From contig JAGMCL010000049.1 in assembly GCA_023129165.1 (NCBI GenBank), positions 1-33,579 of the forward strand: DNA of 33,579 nucleotides. The letters are read 5' to 3'. The position numbers were made by a program, and so were the translations under genes. This document shows, piece after piece, positions 16,740-23,891 of this stretch (the first letter of the stretch is position 1; every line of letters begins with the position of its first letter). The stretch is from Caldifarciminota bacterium. GTDB lineage: Bacteria > Hydrothermota > UBA3073. The notes beneath the pieces were generated by a model. It ran no database searches and was not told where the DNA came from. It saw only the letters and a list, made by a program, of their open reading frames with translations.

Positions 16740-17175
16740 TAAATACGTAATGTTAAATGGGATAAGAGTTGATTAGTTAATTGGTTGATTAGGTTAAATG
16801 ATAAGAAAGATAGGAGCCCCGCCTTTGGCGGGGCGATAATTAGAGGATGTGTTATATGTTTAATGTGTAATGTTAAATGTTAATTGGTTGATTAGGTTAA
16901 ATGATAAGTGTGGTAGGAGCAACGTCCTCGTTTCGATAATTAAATCGGGGTTAGGAAACCCCTCCTACAGAAAAGAAATGTAGGAGAGACTTCCCAGTCT
17001 CGATTGGTAGGAGCCCCGCCTTTGACGGGGCGATAATTAGAGGATGTGTTATATGTTTAATGTGTAATGTTAAATGTTAATTGGTTGATTAGGTTAAATG
17101 ATAAGAAAGGTAGGAGCCCCGCCTTTGGCGGGGCGATAATTAGAGGATATGTTATATGTTGAATGTTAAATGTTT
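16740..17175. repeat. Tandem repeat block with nested REP-like hairpins
   Basis: Three consecutive units start TTAATTGGTTGATTAGG (about 16777, 16880 and 17078). Each carries a GC hairpin and then CGATAATTAGAGGAT.TGTTATATGTT plus (T)AATGTTAAATG text. Units 1 and 3 are about 95-105 bp. Unit 2 is about 198 bp because further REP-like hairpins lie inside it. GTAGGAG heads occur at 16913, 16980, 17007 and 17110, with GATAGGAG near 16809. GC hairpins GCCCCGCC-TTT-GGCGGGGC lie at 16816-16834 and 17116-17134, with a one-base variant at 17013-17031. Bases 16913-16968 run from GTAGGAG to CTCCTAC, an inverted doublet. No gene is seen in 16731-17312. Confidence 0.85.
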
Positions 17176-17312
17176 AATGTTGAATGGGAAATGTTAATCA
17201 GTTGATTGGTTGATTAGGAACAAGTAAAAAGGTAAAAGTAAAAAGTATATCATCAGGAATTTCTAGAGAAACTCAACAAACGCAATAAACTTTAACTTAT
17301 TAGGGAGGAGTT

Positions 17313-17651
17313 ATGAAGGTTTTACATCATAGTGATGTTGAAATGGAAAACGTCATTATGGAGGGTGCAAAGTGTGTAAATGTGAGATGGGCAATAACAA
17401 AAGATGATGGCGCTCCCAATTTCGCCATGAGAGTATTTGAAATAGAGAAGGGGGGACATACACCTTACCATACACATCTATATGAACACGAGGTATATAT
17501 CCTCGAGGGAAAGGGTATCCTGAAATTTGAGGATAAAGAATTTACATTTGAAGAAGGGTATGTCATATTCGTAGACCCTGGCAAAATACATGGTTTCTAT
17601 AATACAGGGAATTCAACTTTAAAATTCATCTGCCTTATTCCTCATATATAA
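17313..17651 (+). CDS. Small cupin-domain protein
   Basis: This is a single-domain cupin of 112 residues. Motif 1 is GGHTPYHTHLYEHEVYILEG, giving metal ligands H53, H55 and E60. Motif 2 is VIFVDPGKIHGFYN, giving H93. With all four ligands present it can bind a metal such as Mn, Fe, Zn or Ni. The fold serves as isomerase, dioxygenase, sugar-modifying enzyme or metal-dependent sensor, and the sequence does not choose. A GGGAGGAG stretch directly precedes the ATG. It is isolated: the repeat block lies upstream and a palindrome-rich gap downstream, so neighbours give no hint. Confidence 0.88.
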   Translation: MKVLHHSDVEMENVIMEGAKCVNVRWAITKDDGAPNFAMRVFEIEKGGHTPYHTHLYEHEVYILEGKGILKFEDKEFTFEEGYVIFVDPGKIHGFYNTGNSTLKFICLIPHI

Positions 17652-17679
17652 GTTTTTTAGTTGGTTAGTTTGTTAGATG

Positions 17680-17735
17680 GAGTGACACCCTTTAGGGTGT
17701 TATCCCTGATGCTGTAATCCACAATCTTTAGGTTG
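17680..17735. repeat. Palindromes in the cupin-mnmG gap
   Basis: ACACCCT/AGGGTGT (17685-17700) is a perfect seven-base-pair hairpin, followed by CACAATCTTTAGGTTGCG. That is the reverse complement of the first hairpin of the doublet at 403-458, with two mismatches in the core. No T run follows, so I read these as dispersed repeats; they could still help transcripts end. Confidence 0.45.
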
Positions 17736-17780
17736 CGTTATTAGTTGGATGGTTTACTCTCCCCCTAGATTGATATAACT

Positions 17781-19610
17781 ATGTATGATGTGATAGTTAT
17801 AGGTGGTGGTCACGCTGGTATTGAGGCAGCACTCGCTGCTTATCGAATGGGTTGTAATACCCTGCTTATTACCGGGAAGATAGAGAGCATAGGCGAACTC
17901 TCCTGCAACCCGGCAATTGGGGGGATAGGTAAAAGTCAGTTGGTCTTTGAAATAGATTCACTTGGGGGAGTTCAGGGTTGGGTAACTGACAGATGTGGTA
18001 TACATTTCAAGATGTTGAATAGAAGCAAGGGACCCGCTGTTTGGTCACTCAGGGCACAGGTTGACAGGAATACCTATAAGAAAATAATGAGGGAGATATT
18101 AACAAAATCGGGTCTACAAATAATTGAGGAACTCGCTGAGGATATTATAACTGATCATGGACAGATAGTAGGCGTAAGAACCCAAAAAAATGAGTATCAT
18201 GCTAAAGCAATCATTCTCACCACAGGAACCTTTCTCTCGGGGATAATACATATCGGTTCGAATAGCTTTCCTGCTGGTAGATATGGTGAACTACCCGCTT
18301 ATAAACTTTCTACATCACTTGAGAAATTAGGATTTAAACTTGGCAGATTAAAAACAGGCACCTCGGCAAGGGTAAAAAAGATATCTGTAGATACAGCAGA
18401 AATGGAAATACAAACACCAGACGAGATTCCACATAATTTCTCACATCAGACCAAAGAATTTAACCCACCCCGTGAGCCTTGTTATTTGACCCATACGACA
18501 GAGGAAACACATAAAATTATACATAAAAATCTCCACAAATCACCATGGATAAAGGGTAATATCAAGGCAACTGGTGTAAGATACTGTCCTTCAATAGAAG
18601 ACAAACTTGTTAAGTTTCCAGAAAAAATGTCACATCATGTGTTTGTTGAACCCGATGGTCTGGATAGTGATATACTTTACCTTGGGGGTGTCTCAACCTC
18701 ATTGCCAGAGGAAGTCCAGCTTGAATTTCTCCATACTATACCTGGGTTAGAAAGGACAGAGATTGTACAACCTGGTTATGCTATCGAATACGATTTCGTC
18801 CTTCCAACACAGTTATATGCCACACTTGAAACAAAACACGTAAAAAATCTTTTTCTGGCAGGTCAAATAAATGGAACCTCTGGATATGAAGAGGCAGCTG
18901 CTCAGGGTATTATGGCAGGGATTAATTCAGTGCTTAGTCTTAAAAATAAAGAGCCATTCATACTTTCTCGCTCTTCAGCATACATAGGTGTTCTTATTGA
19001 TGATATTGTCACAAAGGGTACAGAAGAACCCTACAGGATGTTTACCTCAAGGGTCGAACACCGACTTACCCTTCGACAGGATAATGCAGATGAGCGTCTT
19101 ATGAAATATGGAAGAAAATTTGGACTTATAAGAGAGGACTCATACAAAAAAGTTGAAAAAATAAGAGATGAAGTCCAAAATGTCATTAAAAAATTAAAAA
19201 AAACCTATCTGGGTGAAAAAGATATATCCAAATTTAAAAATATAGAACCTGGAATAAGCCTATTTACCCTCCTTAAACGTCCAGATATTGATCTAAATGT
19301 AATAAATCAATTCATCGAAGATATACCTGACAAAATTGTAGAAAAGGTCCAAATACTGGCAAAATACGATGGTTATATACAAAAGGAAGAAGAAATAATA
19401 AAGCATTTTCTTGAACTGGAAGAGAAAAAAATACCTAAGGATTTTGATTACAGAATGATAGAATCAATCTCAAACGAAACAAAAGACAAGCTATCCAGTA
19501 TTCGTCCACTTACACTTGGTCAGGCAAGCAGAATACCTGGAATAAGACCAAATGATATTATACTTCTCTCGATATGGCTCAAAAAGGCAGTAGGAAATGT
19601 AACCTTCTAA
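17781..19610 (+). CDS. mnmG: tRNA uridine-5-carboxymethylaminomethyl synthesis enzyme MnmG (GidA)
   Basis: The 609-residue FAD protein works with MnmE to modify U34 in the wobble position of certain tRNAs. The Rossmann motif is VIGGGHAGIEAALAA (residues 6-20). SCNPAIGGIGKS and GVRYCPSIEDK carry the two family cysteines; LAGQINGTSGYEEAAAQG and the SRVEHRLTLRQDNADERL helix region follow. The C-terminal helical part (LSSIRPLTLGQASRIPGI) is the MnmE/tRNA-contact domain, so the protein is complete. No ribosome site is seen before the ATG. mnmE is not in the window. Confidence 0.97.
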   Translation: MYDVIVIGGGHAGIEAALAAYRMGCNTLLITGKIESIGELSCNPAIGGIGKSQLVFEIDSLGGVQGWVTDRCGIHFKMLNRSKGPAVWSLRAQVDRNTYKKIMREILTKSGLQIIEELAEDIITDHGQIVGVRTQKNEYHAKAIILTTGTFLSGIIHIGSNSFPAGRYGELPAYKLSTSLEKLGFKLGRLKTGTSARVKKISVDTAEMEIQTPDEIPHNFSHQTKEFNPPREPCYLTHTTEETHKIIHKNLHKSPWIKGNIKATGVRYCPSIEDKLVKFPEKMSHHVFVEPDGLDSDILYLGGVSTSLPEEVQLEFLHTIPGLERTEIVQPGYAIEYDFVLPTQLYATLETKHVKNLFLAGQINGTSGYEEAAAQGIMAGINSVLSLKNKEPFILSRSSAYIGVLIDDIVTKGTEEPYRMFTSRVEHRLTLRQDNADERLMKYGRKFGLIREDSYKKVEKIRDEVQNVIKKLKKTYLGEKDISKFKNIEPGISLFTLLKRPDIDLNVINQFIEDIPDKIVEKVQILAKYDGYIQKEEEIIKHFLELEEKKIPKDFDYRMIESISNETKDKLSSIRPLTLGQASRIPGIRPNDIILLSIWLKKAVGNVTF

Positions 19611-19688
19611 CGGTGCTATACTTTATTATATACTTTTTGTCTATAATCGTCATTCTTCAGTCTCATATCTTCAAAAGAGGAGGAACAA

Positions 19689-20465
19689 ATGCTTGATGAA
19701 ACTATAATATCAAAGGCTATCATTGAAACATATATGAAGAAATTAATAGATGTCTTAAATAGCGACGTTGCCATTGCTGGTGCCGGTCCATCAGGATTAA
19801 CTGCTGGTTATTATCTTAAAAAACATAATCCCACTTTAAAGGTCATACTCTTTGAACGTAAGCTCTCAATAGGTGGTGGTATGTGGGGTGGTGGAATGAT
19901 GATGAATGAGATAGTTGTTCAGGAAGAGGGTAGGGAGATTCTCGATGAGTTTGATATAAACAATAAAAAATTCGAAGATGGTTACTATACCGCAGATTCA
20001 ATAGAGGCAATAACAACTTTAGCTTCTCAAGCAGTGAAGACTGGACTAAGGATATTTAACACCATCTCTGTTGAGGATGTTATAATTGAAAGTGACAGAG
20101 TAAATGGGGTTGTCATCAACTGGACACCATCAGTTGACACAGGACTACATGTAGACCCCCTGGCTATAAGAGCAAATTTCTTGATAGATGCTACCGGGCA
20201 TCCCTCTGAGATTGCACATATAATCGAAAGAAAGGGTAAAAAGTTACTTACCAATACCGGAAAAATAATTGGTGAGGGAGCAATGTTTGCAGACAAGGCA
20301 GAATCAGTAATTATAGAAAATAGCAAAGAGGTTTTTCCAAATTTGTGGGTATGTGGGATGGCTGCAAATGCAGTCTTTGGAGGACCCAGAATGGGTCCCA
20401 TATTTGGTGGGATGTTGCTTTCAGGTAAATCAGTAGCAGAGAAGATACTTCAAAAAATTGGATAA
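19689..20465 (+). CDS. thi4: Thi4-family thiazole synthase, sulfide-dependent (His) type
   Basis: This 258-residue enzyme makes the adenylated thiazole of thiamine from NAD and glycine. It has the FAD/NAD-like Rossmann motif GAGPSG (31-36), [15 protein letters not shown] and the C-terminal [20 protein letters not shown]. At the place where yeast Thi4 gives up a cysteine sulfur, this protein reads GLHVDP with H154, as in methanogen enzymes. It is therefore expected to use free sulfide with iron and turn over repeatedly, which suits an anaerobic, sulfide-rich setting. Archaeal ribose-1,5-bisphosphate isomerase relatives exist, so a search should confirm. AGAGGAGG lies five bases before the ATG. 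No TPP riboswitch and no other thiamine gene are visible nearby. Confidence 0.9.
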   Translation: MLDETIISKAIIETYMKKLIDVLNSDVAIAGAGPSGLTAGYYLKKHNPTLKVILFERKLSIGGGMWGGGMMMNEIVVQEEGREILDEFDINNKKFEDGYYTADSIEAITTLASQAVKTGLRIFNTISVEDVIIESDRVNGVVINWTPSVDTGLHVDPLAIRANFLIDATGHPSEIAHIIERKGKKLLTNTGKIIGEGAMFADKAESVIIENSKEVFPNLWVCGMAANAVFGGPRMGPIFGGMLLSGKSVAEKILQKIG

Positions 20466-20588
20466 ATACAGATTGTTATAGGCAAAAAAATCCTTTACCC
20501 TTTTTCCTTTTCTGCCTTACCAACAGCGTTCTTAGACGACTAATTGCAGCAACAAGTTCAAGCCCTCTAAACATTGCATAGTTACCAA

Positions 20589-20705
20589 GTGGCAATCTTT
20601 TTCTTATTGTCTATAACAGTCTAAAGACTGTCACTCCTCTCGTTGCTACCTTAGTGTTATAAGGGATTGACAGCGTTTACGCTGTTACAAAATGCGATTG
20701 CTTCG
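20589..20705. repeat. 117-bp dispersed repeat, copy 1
   Basis: This block matches 26296-26412 over its whole length with only about five differences. It contains two hairpins: AACAGTCT/AGACTG with two-base centre, and GACAGCG/CGCTGT (20669-20686). It runs into the GTCATTGCGAG repeat at 20709. On the minus strand it reads GGTAGCAACGAGAGGAGT, so it may also belong to the GTAG-headed class. Confidence 0.9.
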
Positions 20706-20708
20706 CCC

Positions 20709-20744
20709 GTCATTGCGAGCGAACGGAGTGAGCGTGGCAATCTC
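20709..20744. repeat. GTCATTGCGAG...GTGGCAATCTC palindromic repeat
   Basis: GTCATTGCGAGCGAACGGAG continues with TGAGCGTGGCAATCTC; the ends TTGC/GCAA and the GAGCG..CGAG core are inversely related. Near-identical elements are scattered through many unrelated bacterial genomes. Two diverged copies lie at 26222-26257 and 26271-26306. Bases 20466-20786 carry no credible gene. Confidence 0.85.
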
Positions 20745-20786
20745 ATCCTCTATGTCACCATTGTCCCACTTTCATGGGATAATTAT

Positions 20787-21356
20787 TTATCCAACTATTA
20801 TATCATCAAGTCTGCGTTTGGGTACATGATGTACTTCATTAATATCCCGCCAGTATTCTATATCTTCACCCTCTTCAATTTCCTCGATTACAACCTCCTC
20901 CTTTGGCTTTCCGAGTGCCAATACAAGTAATATCTCAAAGGAATCTGCTATACCTAATGCTTTCTTTAGTCCTTTCTTATCTATCGAAGCAATAATACAA
21001 CCACCTAAACCTTTTTCTGTAGCACCAAGAAGAATACTCTGTACCGCAATTCCATGGTCACAATTAACAGATTTCTTTATCCGAGTATCACAGAGTATAA
21101 CTATATATGCAGAAGGTCGTTCGTCATCAACGGGTCCTTGCCAATCTTTTAGATAACCTGCCCAAGAAAGGTGAGAAAATATGAGAGCATTTTTTTCTGT
21201 ATCATTGGAAATGATATACTTCAAGGGCTGCAAATTAGCAGCTGAAGGTGACAGCCTGGCAAGATTAATAAGCTTCTTCAGTATATTTAGTTCTATAGTA
21301 ATTCCCTGATAAAATCGTCGGTAGCTCCTATTTCTTATTATCAAATCCTCAATCAT
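20787..21356 (-). CDS. Nitroreductase-family flavoprotein
   Basis: The 189-residue protein begins MIEDLIIRNRSYRRFYQG. This start has AGGAGG a few bases upstream; an in-frame upstream ATG at 21419 would add 21 residues without support. RNRSYRRF and LARLSPSAANLQPLKYII are the FMN-phosphate-binding parts, DHGIAVQSILLGATEKGLGGC is the central helix, and LALGKPKEE follows. The family uses FMN and NAD(P)H to reduce nitro groups, quinones or flavins, or takes part in cofactor metabolism; the substrate is open. The gene runs opposite to thi4 and cspA, sharing a repeat-rich gap with the first and a divergent regulatory gap with the second. Confidence 0.88.
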   Translation of the reverse strand: MIEDLIIRNRSYRRFYQGITIELNILKKLINLARLSPSAANLQPLKYIISNDTEKNALIFSHLSWAGYLKDWQGPVDDERPSAYIVILCDTRIKKSVNCDHGIAVQSILLGATEKGLGGCIIASIDKKGLKKALGIADSFEILLVLALGKPKEEVVIEEIEEGEDIEYWRDINEVHHVPKRRLDDIIVG

Positions 21357-21531
21357 AATTATCCTCCTATAATTCCTTTGCCAAAATTTCTGCTTTACCT
21401 TATGGGTTCGATAAATCAAACCCCTACATTACTAGTTAGTTCTCTTCTCCGCATGTTTCTATCTCTCAGAACCCATTTATTGTTAATTATACTAAATAAT
21501 GTGAAGAATGTCAAGAAAATTAAAATTTTAC

Positions 21532-21560
21532 TTGACAAAAAGGGAAAAATATGTTATAAT
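21532..21560 (+). promoter_or_regulatory. Consensus promoter of cspA
   Basis: TTGACA (21532-21537), 17 bases, TATAAT (21555-21560). Transcription from about 21567 gives a leader of only about 33 bases, far shorter than the long thermosensing leader of E. coli cspA. Confidence 0.88.
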
Positions 21561-21599
21561 CTCTTAAGTTTTTTGTTTTTTTTGAAAAGGGAGTAGCAC

Positions 21600-21803
21600 A
21601 TGGTACGTGGTAAAGTAAAATGGTTTAATGAATCCAAGGGATATGGATTTATTGAACGCGAGGATGGTAGTGGTGATGTCTTCGTCCACTACACTGAAAT
21701 ACAGGGTGATGGTTTCAGAACCCTTCTTGAGGGTGATGAAGTCGAATTCGAAGTGGTGGATGATGATAAAGGACCAAAAGCAACTAATGTAAACAAAGTT
21801 TAA
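21600..21803 (+). CDS. cspA: Cold shock protein (CspA family)
   Basis: The 67-residue single cold-shock domain has RNP1 KGYGFIER and RNP2 VFVHY, with the N-terminal [14 protein letters not shown] signature and C-terminal [10 protein letters not shown]. It binds single-stranded RNA/DNA and keeps mRNA unfolded. GGGAG six bases before the ATG supports the start. The unit is complete in itself: consensus promoter, short leader, gene, perfect terminator. The strong promoter and terminator point to high expression as a monocistronic mRNA. Whether it is cold-induced cannot be seen. Confidence 0.97.
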   Translation: MVRGKVKWFNESKGYGFIEREDGSGDVFVHYTEIQGDGFRTLLEGDEVEFEVVDDDKGPKATNVNKV

Positions 21804-21824
21804 ATGTCCTGACAGTCTACCCTA

Positions 21825-21854
21825 GGGCCGTAGCTTTAAAGCTACGGCCCTTTT
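21825..21854 (+). terminator. Rho-independent terminator of cspA
   Basis: A perfect 26-base palindrome (21825-21850, GGGCCGTAGC.../...GCTACGGCCC) starts 21 bases after the cspA stop and is followed by TTTT and an AT-rich tail. The T run lies only on the plus-strand side. Confidence 0.93.
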
Positions 21855-22018
21855 AATTTAAATATACAGAACTCTTAAAATTTATTTTAATACAAATTTT
21901 AAACTCCTCTTTCAGTCCCCTATTACTTAAAGTATCTTTTATAAGTTTCTTACAAATCTCGTATAAGTCCCTGTTAATTTTTAGTTTTCAAATTCCTGTT
22001 AATAAACAAAGAAATCGT

Positions 22019-22654
22019 CTATATCTCAATAACTCTGCCTGCTCCTCCCTCAATATACTTATCAGGATATAGTGACTTTATCTCAGACTTATACTGTGTA
22101 CAATGAGTAGAGCAAATAAGAGTTAGGCTTCTCAAAACATCGAAATCCTTGAAGCCATGTAGCCCACCTATAAGGGCATAGGGTTTACCATACATTGATG
22201 CTGCATTCAGAATATTCTTAACTCCAGAATGTGAACATCCAACAATCACAACCAAGCCTTTTTCTATCCTAATAACAAGTGATTGTTCTACATCATTTAA
22301 TTCTCCTGTTGAGTAGATATTTTCATGTATTTCAAGCGGTTCTTTAACCTTTATAACCTCGTCTGCAATTCTGGGTTCATGGTATGATAATGGAATATAG
22401 AGTTTCGCTTTTTTCTCTTTTAGAAAATCCGGAAGTCCCCCTGTATGATCCAGGTGAGCATGGGATATAACAATCTCGTTAATTTCATAAGGAAATATGT
22501 TAAGTTTCTTCATATTATGTAATAATATCTCCCCTTTTGTACCAGTATCAAAGAGTATTTTCTGATTATATACCTCTATTAGGCAGGAAAAACCCCAGTC
22601 AGCCCTCAAACCCTCTTTCCAAATGTCGTTATCATAAATAATTGTAATTTTCAT
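22019..22654 (-). CDS. MBL-fold metallohydrolase (COG1237 type)
   Basis: This 211-residue metallo-beta-lactamase-fold protein starts MKITIIYDNDIW with AGGAGG directly upstream. An in-frame ATG at 22699 would add 15 residues without a ribosome site. The metal motif is SHAHLDHTGG (H65, H67, D69, H70), with further ligands in GCSHSG and GGLHG. FDTGTKGE precedes it. The layout matches the COG1237 group, often named after the archaeal dihydropterin / ribofuranosylaminobenzene phosphate synthase. The real substrate in bacteria is unknown, so I give only the fold. It forms a minus-strand run with the glycosylase and secreted protein, separated by repeat-containing gaps. Confidence 0.88.
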   Translation of the reverse strand: MKITIIYDNDIWKEGLRADWGFSCLIEVYNQKILFDTGTKGEILLHNMKKLNIFPYEINEIVISHAHLDHTGGLPDFLKEKKAKLYIPLSYHEPRIADEVIKVKEPLEIHENIYSTGELNDVEQSLVIRIEKGLVVIVGCSHSGVKNILNAASMYGKPYALIGGLHGFKDFDVLRSLTLICSTHCTQYKSEIKSLYPDKYIEGGAGRVIEI

Positions 22655-22785
22655 CTTTCCTCCTATTGGTAAAATCAGTATTGTCAAAAACTTAACCACA
22701 GAGAGCAGTTTGCGAAAAGCGAAGAGGGAAAAGCGAAGGGTGAAAAATCCTCTATCCCTTCTCTCTCATCATTCATCACTCTTTT

Positions 22786-22813
22786 ATTATCGCAACGAGG
22801 ACGTTGCTCCTAC
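22786..22813 (-). repeat. GTAG-headed REP-like hairpin
   Basis: On the minus strand this reads GTAGGAGCAACGTCCTCGTT then GCGATAAT. It equals the element at 16913-16940 in 27 of 28 bases. GCAACG/CGTTGC forms the stem. The surrounding gap also holds AACCACAGAG and CTCTGTGTCCTCTGTGGTTT strings, a repeat also found near 14160. Confidence 0.8.
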
Positions 22814-22924
22814 CACCTAACAACTGCAACCTATAATACTAAACTTTTCGATTCCATTTAACACTTTACATTTCACATTTTACATTATTTCTTTTACTCT
22901 GTGTCCTCTGTGGTTTATTTCATA

Positions 22925-23698
22925 TTATTTTTTATTTTTATAATACAATTCGTATAACCTTTCATCAATACTTCCATCTTGTAGCATCCAATCTGGATGT
23001 GCCTCTCCTTTCTCTTCCATCTGAAAACGTACACAGGTTTGCCAATCACCCTTACAATATAACTCAATCCATTCTCTACTCAGATTTCCTTCCTCATAAA
23101 ATCTTTTCATAGGGCAACTTTGATACCATTTGCATTCTGTAATAATTACCCTCAACTTGCAATAATTCTTTGTTAATTCATCTTTATGTCCCGGATTATG
23201 AAGAATTGCAGATGGATGCTGAACAGGAAACACTTTTCTTTCATAGGTTAGATATAGTCTACCCCAAAGCGAATATGATTCTTCTTTTAGGGGTATTCTG
23301 AGTGCATATTTCTCAAAGACATATTTGGTTGCATAGTAACCAAGGGGAACCAGTATTGATGGATTAATCAGTTTTATCTCACTATCTAAATATGTACCAC
23401 ACATTTTGATTTCATCCTGTTTTGGTCTTCTATTACCTGGTAGTTTACACTTAATCAAATTTGTCATATAAACATCTTTTCTCTTTATATCTGCAAAATC
23501 TAATAATTCATCCAATACTTTCCCTGAAGGTCCAATGAACATTTTTCCATCTCTATCCTCTTTCTCTCCAGGTGCCTGTGCAATGAGCATTAGTTTGGCA
23601 TTGGTATTTCCCTCCCCACAAAGAGCATTTTTTCTGGTCTCAGATAGCCTACATTTGTAACACTTCATTATTTGAACATTTAAATCTCCTATATTCAT
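22925..23698 (-). CDS. Family 4 uracil-DNA glycosylase with a C-terminal Cys-rich extension
   Basis: Residues 1-190 are a [4Fe-4S] uracil-DNA glycosylase, which removes uracil from DNA to start base-excision repair. The cluster cysteines are C13, C16, C84 and C100. The active-site motif is AQAPGEKEDRDGKMF (family norm GEAPG, here Q41 in place of E), and the second motif is HPSAIL (161-166). Residues 190-257 are not part of the common enzyme: KWYQSCPMKRFYEEGNLSRE, YCKGDWQTCVRFQMEEKG and HPDWMLQDGSIDE follow, with C189, C195, C215 and C222 that could bind a second metal or cluster. GAGGGG lies about seven bases before the ATG. The extension could be a DNA-contact or partner-binding module; this is inference. 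Confidence 0.9.
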   Translation of the reverse strand: MNIGDLNVQIMKCYKCRLSETRKNALCGEGNTNAKLMLIAQAPGEKEDRDGKMFIGPSGKVLDELLDFADIKRKDVYMTNLIKCKLPGNRRPKQDEIKMCGTYLDSEIKLINPSILVPLGYYATKYVFEKYALRIPLKEESYSLWGRLYLTYERKVFPVQHPSAILHNPGHKDELTKNYCKLRVIITECKWYQSCPMKRFYEEGNLSREWIELYCKGDWQTCVRFQMEEKGEAHPDWMLQDGSIDERLYELYYKNKK

Positions 23699-23891
23699 CC
23701 TAATCCCCTCTATAATTTATGTAAAATAATAACTATCGATATAGGTATATATATTTAAACCTTTTTATATTTAATTAAATTATAACATTGAAGTATCCAA
23801 AAGTCAAGAAAATATTTTACTATCATCCATCATTTGGATAATTTTTACTTGTTAATTCAAAAAAATATATAAACTGAAAAATCTTCTTTTC

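Noticed and set aside
16740-17175. CRISPR array
   Set aside because: The repeats are about 100-200 bp units with similar text throughout. There are no short regular repeats with unique spacers, and no cas gene lies nearby.
20027-20401. 124-codon frame antisense to thi4
   Set aside because: The opposite strand encodes a complete, motif-rich Thi4, which explains all the sequence.
20667-20930. 87-codon plus-strand frame beginning in the 117-bp repeat
   Set aside because: It translates repeat DNA (the SERSERGN part comes from the GTCATTGCGAG element) and then runs antisense through the nitroreductase gene.
21401-21425. GGGTTCGATAAATCAAACCC as a tRNA T-arm
   Set aside because: The loop is too long, and no acceptor, D or anticodon stem can be drawn around it.
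21378-21596. 72-codon plus-strand frame before cspA
   Set aside because: It covers the cspA promoter and leader and ends just before the cspA start; composition is unlike a protein and there is no ribosome site.
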